A stretch of 64,000 nucleotides of DNA from assembly GCF_900240945.1 (NCBI RefSeq), contig NZ_OESG01000012.1, positions 1,107,781 through 1,171,780 on the forward strand, in the 5' to 3' direction. Source of the DNA: Mycobacterium sp. 3519A (GTDB lineage: Bacteria > Actinomycetota > Actinomycetes > Mycobacteriales > Mycobacteriaceae). Each line of letters starts with the position of its first letter. Position 1 is the stretch's first letter. A program made the position numbers and the translations under genes. The notes under the pieces are model-generated. The model did no database searches. It saw only the letters and a list, made by a program, of their open reading frames with translations, and was not told where the DNA came from. Of this stretch, positions 57,006 through 64,000 are shown piece by piece.

Positions 57006-58019
57006 ATGTCAGACTTGCGAATTGGCGTGCTCGGTGTCGGAGTGATGGGCGCCGACCACGTCGCCCGCATCACCGGCCGAATCAGCGGCGCCGTCGTCTC
57101 GGTGGTCAACGACTACCTGCCCGAGAAGGCGGCGGAGGTCGCTTCGGCCGTACCGGGATCCCGCGTGGCGGCGGATCCGTTCGACGCGATCGCGGCGGAC
57201 GACGTCGACGCGGTGCTGCTCGCGACGCCGGGTCCTACCCACGAAAAGCAGTTGCTGGCCTGCCTCGAACACGGCAAGCCGGTGCTGTGCGAGAAGCCGC
57301 TGACGACGGACTCGGCGTCGTCCCTCGAGGTCGTTCGTCGCGAGGCGGAACTGGAAAAGCCGCTCATCCAGGTGGGTTTCATGCGCCGCTTCGATCCGGA
57401 ATACCAGCAACTCAAGGCGCTGATCGGCGGCGGAGAACTGGGCCAACCGTTGGTCATGCACTGCGTGCACCGCAATCCCGCCGTGCCGCCGAGGTTCAAC
57501 TCGGCGATGATGGTCAGGGACTCGTTGGTGCACGAGGTCGACGTGACGCGTTTCCTGTTCGACGAGGAGATCGCCTCGGTGCAGATCATCAGGCCCGCGG
57601 TGAATCCCTCGGCGCCCGAGGGTCTTCAGGATCCGCAGATCGCGATCTTCCGGACCGTCAGCGGTCGTCATGTCGACGTCGAACTGTTCGTCACCACCGG
57701 CGTCGGCTACGAGGTGCGCACCGAGGTGGTCGGTGAACGCGGCAGCGCCACAATCGGTTTGGATGTCGGGTTGGTACGCAAGTCGAGCCAAGGAACGTGG
57801 GGCGGCCGGATAGCGCCGGGCTTCCGCGAGCGGTTCGGCACCGCCTACGATATCGAGGTGCAGCGGTGGGTGGACGCTGTCCGATCAGGTGTCAACGTCG
57901 ACGGGCCCACCGCATGGGACGGTTACGCCGCCGCGGCGGTGTGTGAGGCGGGTGTCCAGTCACTGGAGACCGGCCGGCGCGTCGACGTCGGACTCGCGGA
58001 GAGAGTGGGTGCGCAATGA
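57006..58019 (+). CDS. iolG: Myo-inositol 2-dehydrogenase
   Basis: A 337-residue Gfo/Idh family enzyme making scyllo-inosose from myo-inositol with NAD. The Rossmann motif GVLGVGVMGADHVARI is at residues 7-22, the motif CEKPLTTD at about 97 and the catalytic segment DSLVHEVDVTRFLFDEE (Asp/His) near 173. This is the third inositol-dehydrogenase-like gene of the window and the one inside the iol operon, so the best iolG. Stop overlaps a following ATG (ATGA). Confidence 0.93.
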   Translation: MSDLRIGVLGVGVMGADHVARITGRISGAVVSVVNDYLPEKAAEVASAVPGSRVAADPFDAIAADDVDAVLLATPGPTHEKQLLACLEHGKPVLCEKPLTTDSASSLEVVRREAELEKPLIQVGFMRRFDPEYQQLKALIGGGELGQPLVMHCVHRNPAVPPRFNSAMMVRDSLVHEVDVTRFLFDEEIASVQIIRPAVNPSAPEGLQDPQIAIFRTVSGRHVDVELFVTTGVGYEVRTEVVGERGSATIGLDVGLVRKSSQGTWGGRIAPGFRERFGTAYDIEVQRWVDAVRSGVNVDGPTAWDGYAAAAVCEAGVQSLETGRRVDVGLAERVGAQ

Positions 58020-58048
58020 AGATCGCGCTCGATCCCACACCGCGGTGA
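58016..58048 (+). pseudogene. Remnant of the 5' end of an IolH/IolI-type isomerase gene
   Basis: After iolG, an ATGA-coupled start encodes only MKIALDPTPR and then a stop. MKIALDPT is the typical beginning of the sugar phosphate isomerase that follows iolG in related actinobacterial operons, as I remember them. The reading frame breaks at the junction with the mmsA fragment. Confidence 0.55.
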
Positions 58049-58497
58049 TCCTGCCCGACGCCGACCTCGACCAGGTCGTCGGCCCGATCGCCGACGACCT
58101 GGTCGCCAAAATCAGTGACCGGGCACGCGCCCTCCGCACCGGCGACGGCACCAAGGGCGCCGACATGAGCCCGCTGGTCACCAAGGCCCACCGCGACAAG
58201 GTCGCCTCCTTCATCGACGCCGGAGAAGCCGACGGCGCCAAGATCGTCGTCGATGGCCGCACGGTGAAGGCCGACGGAGGCGCTGAGGGATTCTGGCTCG
58301 GCCCCACGCTGATCGACCATGTCACCCCCGAGATGAGCGTCTACACCGACGAGATCTTCGGCCCCGTGCGCTCGGTCGTGCGCGTCGAGTCCTACGACGA
58401 AGCGCTGCAACTGATCAACAGCAACCCCTACGGCAACGGCACCGCGATCTGCACCAACGACGGCGGCATCGAACTCGACTTCCCCCAGAACAAATAG
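58036..58497 (+). pseudogene. Decayed methylmalonate-semialdehyde dehydrogenase (mmsA/iolA) fragment
   Basis: 154 codons (with stop) match the C-terminal half of MmsA: HTAVILPDADLD, IADDLVAKI, MSPLVTKAHRDKVASFIDAGE, GFWLGPTLIDHVTPEMSVYT, DEIFGPVRSVVRV, NSNPYGNGTAICTNDGG. Between PDADLD and IADDLV about 25-30 residues that should hold the catalytic cysteine (GERCM in the family) are missing, and the end after TNDGG is replaced by a short unrelated tail. There is no start codon of its own. It cannot be an active enzyme, so the last iol step must be encoded elsewhere. Confidence 0.85.
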
Positions 58498-58647
58498 ATT
58501 GGTAACCCGCGAGCGACCGTGCTGCCCGTGACGCGTGCGGTGTCTGATGTGCATGCGGTCTCGGGAGCGTCGGAACGGCGCCGCGAGAGCGCTCGTGGCT
58601 TTAAGCTGAGTCCAGCGTTTTCGCATCCAGCTGGGACGGGAGCTGCG

Positions 58648-60372
58648 ATGAACGAGCCTTCGATTTGCGACGTATTGCGCGAACGCGCAAATCTGCAGCC
58701 CAATCACACGGCGTTCACGTTCCTTGATTACGAACAGAATTGGGAAGGCTCCGAGGAGCGTCTGACGTGGGGGCAGCTGTGTCGGCGCTCGCTCAACCTT
58801 GCTCAGGAACTCCAGGGCTGCGGCGCGATTGGCGACCGCGCCGTGATTCTTGCTCCCCAAGGGCTCGATTACATCGTCGCATTCCTCGGCGCTCTGGAAG
58901 CCGGACTCATCGCCGTCCCACTTTCGGTTCCGATGTCAGCGATCCACGACGAGCGCGTCGCCGCGGTCCTGGAGGACGCATCGCCTTCGGTGGTCTTGAC
59001 GACGTCCGATGTTGTCGACGTAGTCGCACCGTATGCGCAAAGATCCGCCGCAACGGTGATCGAAGTCGATTCGCTCGACTTGGACTCTCGCAGTGCGTCC
59101 TTCAGCCATCGGCATGACCGTCCGGACATCGCCTATCTGCAGTACACATCCGGATCGACGCGCACCCCAGCTGGGGTGGCGGTATCGAACACCAATCTGT
59201 CGACGAATTGGAAGCAGATCGTCGCCGGCTACTTTCCCGACTACCGGCTGCCGGAATCCGTTGTGTCGTGGCTGCCCTTCTATCACGACATGGGCCTGAT
59301 GGTGGGAATCTGCAGCGGAGTTCTGGCTGGGTGGCAGACGACAATCATGAGTCCGCTTTCGTTCCTTCAACGTCCCGCCAGGTGGATGCAATTGTTGGCT
59401 CGCCACCCCCAAGTGCTCTCCGCCGCGCCGAATTTCGCCTTTGAACTGGCGGCGGCGCGGACATCTGACGACGATATGTCCGGGCTCGATCTAGGGAGCG
59501 TGCTCTACATCCTGAGCGGCGCAGAACGGGTGAACCCCGCTACGATCAACCGCTTCACTCGACGATTCGCACGCTTCAACCTATCCGCGTCCGCGATACG
59601 CCCTTCGTATGGCCTCGCAGAGGCAACGCTGTTCGTCGCTACCCACCCGCCTGGTGCGGCGCCGGATTTCGTCTCTTTCAACCCCGAGAGGCTGGCAGTC
59701 GGCCACGCTGAGCGATGCGAGACCGGTACACAGCTGGTGAGTTACGGTGAGCCGCGATCACCGGTTGTGCGGATCGTCGATCCCGAAACCGCGATGGAGA
59801 TCCCAGCCGGAAAGATTGGTGAGATCTGGGTGCACGGCGGCAACGTCAGTCCGGGCTATTGGCGCAGGCCTGTCGACGCGGAGCAGACTTTCGCGGCGAC
59901 GATGATCAACCCTTCACCTGGGACACCTGAGAAACCGTGGCTGAGAACCGGTGATCTCGGATTCGTCTCCGAGGGAGAGCTTTTCATCGCGGGCCGCATC
60001 AAGGACATCCTGATCGTGCGTGGCCGTAACCACTATCCCGACGATATCGAGGCAACCATCCAGAAGATATCGCGGGGACGGGCCGTGGCCATCGCTGTCG
60101 TCGATGACGCTGCCACAGAGAAGCTAGTTGCGGTCGTTGAGCTCAAGAAGAGCGGCCCGTCCGAGGGGGAGATGGCCGAACGACTCCGCCATGTCCAAGA
60201 AGAAGTCACGTCGGCGATTTCCAATTCCCATGGCGTGAGTGTCCAAGACGTCGTACTTGTTGCGCCAGGCTCGATTCCGATCACGACGAGCGGAAAAGTC
60301 AGGCGAGCAGCCTGTGTCGAACTCTATCGAAGCGGGGGGTTTCACCGCTTGTCAGCTGCGTCACCGGCCTGA
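58648..60372 (+). CDS. Fatty acyl-AMP ligase, FadD23-like
   Basis: A 574-residue FAAL that activates a fatty acid as acyl-adenylate for loading onto a PKS or NRPS rather than CoA. AMP-binding motif [14 protein letters not shown] near residue 168, [11 protein letters not shown] at about 210, and the C-terminal [21 protein letters not shown]. The early segment [19 protein letters not shown] and [20 protein letters not shown] match FadD23 of M. tuberculosis closely. GGGAG precedes the ATG at 58648. Codon bias is visibly weaker than in the iol genes, a sign of different origin. Stop overlaps the convergent methyltransferase by 31 bases. Confidence 0.9.
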   Translation: MNEPSICDVLRERANLQPNHTAFTFLDYEQNWEGSEERLTWGQLCRRSLNLAQELQGCGAIGDRAVILAPQGLDYIVAFLGALEAGLIAVPLSVPMSAIHDERVAAVLEDASPSVVLTTSDVVDVVAPYAQRSAATVIEVDSLDLDSRSASFSHRHDRPDIAYLQYTSGSTRTPAGVAVSNTNLSTNWKQIVAGYFPDYRLPESVVSWLPFYHDMGLMVGICSGVLAGWQTTIMSPLSFLQRPARWMQLLARHPQVLSAAPNFAFELAAARTSDDDMSGLDLGSVLYILSGAERVNPATINRFTRRFARFNLSASAIRPSYGLAEATLFVATHPPGAAPDFVSFNPERLAVGHAERCETGTQLVSYGEPRSPVVRIVDPETAMEIPAGKIGEIWVHGGNVSPGYWRRPVDAEQTFAATMINPSPGTPEKPWLRTGDLGFVSEGELFIAGRIKDILIVRGRNHYPDDIEATIQKISRGRAVAIAVVDDAATEKLVAVVELKKSGPSEGEMAERLRHVQEEVTSAISNSHGVSVQDVVLVAPGSIPITTSGKVRRAACVELYRSGGFHRLSAASPA

Positions 60373-61106
60373 CCCGCCATCGCGGCACGGCTGGCAACGG
60401 CCACGGTCGGGCCCAACGGTTGGGTGCGAAATTCGACAGTGATTTCAGGGTCGGCATGGTGGGCCAATGCCTGTAGTGCCGACGGGCTGTAGGCCCGCAA
60501 AGAGCTGATCAATCCGTCGTGCGCGACCGGCATGAACCGAGTGAACGGCAGCACCGCCGCCAACAGCATCACGTGCAGCGGCGCCCGCGGCCTGCGGAGG
60601 TCAACGATCAGCAACTTGCGTGCGACGCGGGTTCCCTCGGCGAACACCAGGGCGGCTTGCTCAGGCGCCAAGTGGTGTAATGACAACGCAAATACCGCAA
60701 GGTCGTAAGACCCGGCCGCGGCGTCGATCGCGGTGGCGTCCATCGCCCGCACTGTGGCGCGTGGATGCGTGCCGAGATCCCCGGCGGCGACGCGGGCCAC
60801 GAAGGTCGGGTCGATGTCGGTGACCGTCACGCAGGCACTGGGGTGAATCTTCAGCATTTTGCGCGAGAGACCGCCCAGGCCCGCCCCGAGCTCGAGGATC
60901 GTGGGAGAGGGGATGTCGGCGACCTCGGCAAGCGCCATCCTGGCGATCTTCTCGTAAGTGCCGACCCATCGCCGTTGTCCGCCGCGGTCCAACGATCGGA
61001 TGACTTTGGCCCTCAGATCATCGACGTCGTCGCGGTCCAGATATTCCAGCCGGTCGGTCTGTAACCGCCGATCGAGCCATGAGGCGTTTGGCCCGCCCCG
61101 AGGCAT
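60342..61106 (-). CDS. Class I SAM-dependent methyltransferase
   Basis: 254 residues with the SAM-binding motif [17 protein letters not shown] (about residues 66-82), the acidic residue in VTDIDPTF and [13 protein letters not shown]. No signal peptide. It lies between the FAAL (convergent) and a second methyltransferase (divergent), suggesting modification of a lipopeptide or its acyl chain. Start at 61106; the frame to 61274 is open but unsupported. Confidence 0.85.
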   Translation of the reverse strand: MPRGGPNASWLDRRLQTDRLEYLDRDDVDDLRAKVIRSLDRGGQRRWVGTYEKIARMALAEVADIPSPTILELGAGLGGLSRKMLKIHPSACVTVTDIDPTFVARVAAGDLGTHPRATVRAMDATAIDAAAGSYDLAVFALSLHHLAPEQAALVFAEGTRVARKLLIVDLRRPRAPLHVMLLAAVLPFTRFMPVAHDGLISSLRAYSPSALQALAHHADPEITVEFRTQPLGPTVAVASRAAMAGQAGDAADKR

Positions 61107-61329
61107 ACTCACAATCTCGTGAGAACTGCTGTTCACGCACCTCAGTTTGGACGAAAACGGCAGTGACCGAACGTGGTTTGCGCAACCTATCGCCGACGGC
61201 CGCTCCGCGGAAACGCGATTGACAGCCATGACTGCTTGCAGCCGCAACTTGTATTTTCGCTCACCGGTACGCACTACGACCCAAAGTGCAACCAGCTACC
61301 ATGAACCACAGTTTCCCCTAAGGACAACT

Positions 61330-62262
61330 ATGGATCGAATTGCCTTTTCGATTTACTCGGCGTTCCGGACGGTTGTCCGCTCGTTTGGGCTCATGCGGCA
61401 AAAGGACGCCGCTGCGTACTACACGATGATCGGCGACGACGTCATCGACTTCAAGAATGAGGGGTACGCCGACGACTCCAAGCCGCTGTGGCTCAACCTC
61501 GGGTACTGGAAAGTCGCTCGCACGTATCCCGACGCTTGCGTCGCGATGGTCGAACTGATGGGAACGCGCGCCGAACTGGAACCAACCGATCAGGTTCTTG
61601 ATGTCGGCGTGGGATTCGCGGAGCAGGATTTCGTCCTTCTTGATCGCTTCCATGTCTCTCACATCACTGGAATCGACATCACTCCGGTCCACGTCGACAA
61701 AGGCAGGGAGCGCGTCGCCCAGCGCCGACTGGAAGACCGGATTCACATCCGACTCGGCTCAGCGACCGAGATGGACTTCCCCGACGGATCGTTCGACAAG
61801 GTGTTGGCCTTGGAATGCGCTTTTCACTTCGACACGCGTGATCAGTTCCTGCGCGAGGCTTTTCGTGTCCTCAAACCAGGGGGATCCATTGTGCTCGCCG
61901 ATATGCTTCCGGATCTGGGCAAAAAGTCCGGCTTGACAACAGCCTTCGGCCGAAGATACGGCCATATCCCACAAGCGAATTACTATGACCGTGAGGAATA
62001 TCAGCGGCGGCTGGCTGCCTTGGGATTCAATGATGTTCTCGTGGAGTCGATCCGGGAGGATGTCTTTCCAGGGATGGCGAAGTACACCTGGCAACGTGTC
62101 CGGGAGAACAAAAAGATGCATGAGGTGGTCGTGGAGGTGACGGACGACGACCGCGCCGAGTGCCGCGGCGTATCGCTGTGGGAGCGGGCAAACGGTTTCG
62201 CCGATTACGTGATCGTTTCCGCGCGAAAGCCGTTGGTTAGTAAGGCTGCTCCAACAGACTAG
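61330..62262 (+). CDS. SAM-dependent methyltransferase (UbiE/RebM-like)
   Basis: 310 residues. SAM motif VLDVGVGFAEQDFVLL near residue 88, ITGIDITPVHVDKGRERV, then FPDGSFDKVLALECAFHFDTR and LKPGGSIVLADMLP. An N-terminal segment of about 75 residues resembles those of natural-product methyltransferases. AAGGA precedes the ATG. Its stop overlaps that of the NRPS gene (CTAG). A TTGACA lies about 110 bases upstream in the divergent promoter region. Confidence 0.86.
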   Translation: MDRIAFSIYSAFRTVVRSFGLMRQKDAAAYYTMIGDDVIDFKNEGYADDSKPLWLNLGYWKVARTYPDACVAMVELMGTRAELEPTDQVLDVGVGFAEQDFVLLDRFHVSHITGIDITPVHVDKGRERVAQRRLEDRIHIRLGSATEMDFPDGSFDKVLALECAFHFDTRDQFLREAFRVLKPGGSIVLADMLPDLGKKSGLTTAFGRRYGHIPQANYYDREEYQRRLAALGFNDVLVESIREDVFPGMAKYTWQRVRENKKMHEVVVEVTDDDRAECRGVSLWERANGFADYVIVSARKPLVSKAAPTD

Positions 62263-64000
62263 AGCAGGCCGAGCAGTTCCAGATCGGTGGCATACTTGAC
62301 GATGATCGGCGCCGACACATGTGGGATATCTCGGATGTCCGCGTCGGGGCCGATTTTCGCTTCTTGTACCGCTGCACGGAATCGATTGGTCGGCGCATAA
62401 GCCCCGTGTGGCGGCGTCGGGGGCTGCAACTCATTGGAGCCGCGTAACAGCAACATCTGCAGGACAGAATGCTGGCGTTGTTGCTCCGGCAGTGCGCGCA
62501 GCCCGGCCTCGAATCGCTGGAGCCACTCGCCGAAGTCGTCGGTGCGCTGGATCGGGTAGCCGGCCTCGATCAGCCAGTCGACGTATTCATCGATCCCGAC
62601 GCCGTCATCGTGCGGGTTCATCACGTGATAGGTTTCGAATCCGTTGACCGCATGCGCACCCAGTGTGGCGATCGCTTCAGCAACGAAACCGACTGGCAGC
62701 CCGTCGAAGTGCGCGGATTGTCGATTGCCGTCAGCGTCGAGCTGGTAGAACGAGCGAGGCGCGGTGCCGGTGGCCACCACGCTCAACACCATCCGGGTGA
62801 CGGTGTCCGACACATTGAGCTGGCCGGCATATCTGGGATCAGCCAGGATCATTCCGGAGCGGAACACCGCGACGGGAAGGCCGCACAGGTCGTGTGCCTC
62901 GCGTAGCAGCACCTCGCCCGCCCATTTGCTGTTGGCGTAACCGCTTGCGATGCCTGCGTCGATGGCGCGGGTCGGGCTGATGACCCGGATATCCGCCTCC
63001 TCGGTGAACGCCGAAGGCTCGATCTGCCGACCGACGTCAGACGTCGACACGTAGTTAAGGGGCTTGATCTTCGTCGTGAGCGCGAGCCGGATCAGCTCCG
63101 CGGTACCCACCACGTTGGGCCCGAACAGTTCGCGGTAGGACAACACGGCGTTGACCATCGCCGCGGGATCGACGACCAGATCGACCGTGTCAGCCAGCCG
63201 CTGCCAGGTCTGCTGGTCCAGTCCCAAATTGGCCTGACCCTTGTCACCGGCGACAACCTCAAGATGGCTGGTAGCGAGTTTCTGGAACTGCTGCAACAGG
63301 TTTGGGTCTTTGCTGTCGAAGACCTCCTCGAGACGGCGCCGAGCGTCCTCGTTCGACTCACCGCGCACCAGGCAGATCACCGTGCCATCGACCGACTCCA
63401 TCCGCTCGAGCCATTCCAGCGCGAGGTAGCGCCCCAGGAAGCCGGTCGCTCCGGTCAGCAGAACGGTGCGGACCTCGGCACTGGGGCCTGGCAGGGTCGG
63501 AGCGGCGGACAGTGTCGGCGCGTCGATGAACTTGTCCAGCGTGAGATCGCGGGCGTGCACCTCGGTGACATCGCTTCCGTGCACGGCGGCGAAGCGCAAA
63601 TCGCTGTCGGGGTGCGCCTCGTGGTGGATGAGGGGTGCGAGTTGTGCCACTGTTGGTGTGTCGAAGAGGGTGTGTACTGGGAGGTCGGTGTTGAGGCTGG
63701 TGTTGATGGCGGCGATGGCGCGCATGGCTGATACTGAGTCGCCGCCGAGGTCGAAGAAGGAGTCGTCGATGCTGATGTGGTCGTGGTCGAGGACTTGGGC
63801 GTAGATGCCGGCGATGATTTCTTCGATGGTGTTGGTGGGGGCGCGGTAGCGATCGGCCCCACCGTATTCCGGTGCCGGCAACGCCCGCACATCAAGTTTG
63901 CCGTTGACCGTCAACGGCAACGCCTCGATCACCACAATCGCCGCGGGCACCATATAACCGGGCAACCGCTCAGCCAACCCCGCCCGCACCCGCACCACAT
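62259..64000 (-). CDS. NRPS, 3' end: adenylation tail, carrier protein, thioester reductase (N-terminal part outside window)
   Basis: The last 580 codons of a nonribosomal peptide synthetase. In order: end of an adenylation domain with the A10 lysine motif PLTVNGKLDVRALP; a peptidyl carrier domain with the phosphopantetheine serine in FFDLGGDSVSAM; and a reductase domain starting VLLTGATGFLGRYLALEWLE, with the catalytic Tyr-Lys pair in GYANSKWAGEVLL. Such R domains release the peptide as aldehyde or alcohol, as in Mps2 of glycopeptidolipid synthesis, which makes alaninol. The window cuts off the upstream modules. Confidence 0.9.
   Translation of the reverse strand, partial: VVRVRAGLAERLPGYMVPAAIVVIEALPLTVNGKLDVRALPAPEYGGADRYRAPTNTIEEIIAGIYAQVLDHDHISIDDSFFDLGGDSVSAMRAIAAINTSLNTDLPVHTLFDTPTVAQLAPLIHHEAHPDSDLRFAAVHGSDVTEVHARDLTLDKFIDAPTLSAAPTLPGPSAEVRTVLLTGATGFLGRYLALEWLERMESVDGTVICLVRGESNEDARRRLEEVFDSKDPNLLQQFQKLATSHLEVVAGDKGQANLGLDQQTWQRLADTVDLVVDPAAMVNAVLSYRELFGPNVVGTAELIRLALTTKIKPLNYVSTSDVGRQIEPSAFTEEADIRVISPTRAIDAGIASGYANSKWAGEVLLREAHDLCGLPVAVFRSGMILADPRYAGQLNVSDTVTRMVLSVVATGTAPRSFYQLDADGNRQSAHFDGLPVGFVAEAIATLGAHAVNGFETYHVMNPHDDGVGIDEYVDWLIEAGYPIQRTDDFGEWLQRFEAGLRALPEQQRQHSVLQMLLLRGSNELQPPTPPHGAYAPTNRFRAAVQEAKIGPDADIRDIPHVSAPIIVKYATDLELLGLL

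Noticed and set aside
62259..64000. Assignment as carboxylic acid reductase (FadD9/CAR)
   Set aside because: The reductase half is similar, but the adenylation tail with NGKLD and the carrier type belong to NRPS modules, and the gene runs on beyond the window.
62259..64000. Calling the gene mps2 of the glycopeptidolipid locus
   Set aside because: Neighbours are two methyltransferases and a FAAL in divergent/convergent order rather than the gap gene expected after mps2. Not enough sequence to decide.

Overview
The window reads as a chromosomal segment of a Mycobacterium/Mycolicibacterium species, most likely a fast-growing environmental one. The base composition is GC-rich, GTG and TTG starts are common, and genes chain through ATGA/GTGA overlaps. 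The order rne, ndk, DUF4233 protein, folC, valS, saccharopine-dehydrogenase-like reductase, rpf, mobA, korB, korA matches what I know of M. tuberculosis Rv2444c-Rv2455c. No rRNA, tRNA, insertion sequence, CRISPR array or phage gene is visible.

Layout. 1-9.8 kb is the conserved housekeeping block on the minus strand: RNase E (cut by the window edge), nucleoside diphosphate kinase, a small membrane protein, folylpolyglutamate synthase, valyl-tRNA synthetase, a DUF937 protein and a trans-acting enoyl-reductase-like protein. 9.8-23.1 kb is an accessory block placed between the Rv2449c-like gene and the rpf genes. It holds a DUF4396 membrane protein, an S9 peptidase, an HxlR regulator with a thioesterase, an FAD monooxygenase, a glyoxalase-fold protein, a cupin, two HSL-type esterases, a GMC oxidoreductase, an isochorismatase-like hydrolase, a soluble histidine kinase, a MarR regulator and a BBE-type oxidase. 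23.2-28.9 kb returns to the conserved backbone: two tandem resuscitation-promoting factors, the second with a strongly structured leader, then mobA and korAB.

29-36 kb holds a LacI-type regulator, a secreted PGRS-like glycine-rich protein without a PE domain, and a four-gene operon (PhyH dioxygenase, two Gfo/Idh dehydrogenases, one IolE-like isomerase) that looks like cyclitol or sugar catabolism. 36-45 kb is a minus-strand block: NmrA protein, quinone oxidoreductase and MarR regulator (with three copies of a palindromic operator), then a cholesterol-oxidase-like GMC enzyme with two partners behind a large LuxR (LAL) regulator. A secreted beta-propeller protein follows on the plus strand.

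46.7-58.0 kb is a complete-looking myo-inositol uptake and catabolism regulon: CUT2 ABC transporter (minus strand), a TIM-barrel isomerase, a GntR regulator, then iolC, a Cgl0159-type aldolase, iolB, iolD, iolE and iolG. The two divergent promoter regions share an identical 23-bp sequence that embeds TTGACA, the probable GntR operator. The operon ends in a scar: the first codons of a lost isomerase gene run into a decayed methylmalonate-semialdehyde dehydrogenase (mmsA/iolA) fragment without its catalytic cysteine. 58.6-64 kb begins a lipopeptide-type cluster with weaker codon bias in its first genes: a FadD23-like fatty acyl-AMP ligase, two SAM methyltransferases, and the 3' end of an NRPS ending in a thioester-reductase domain, which runs off the window.
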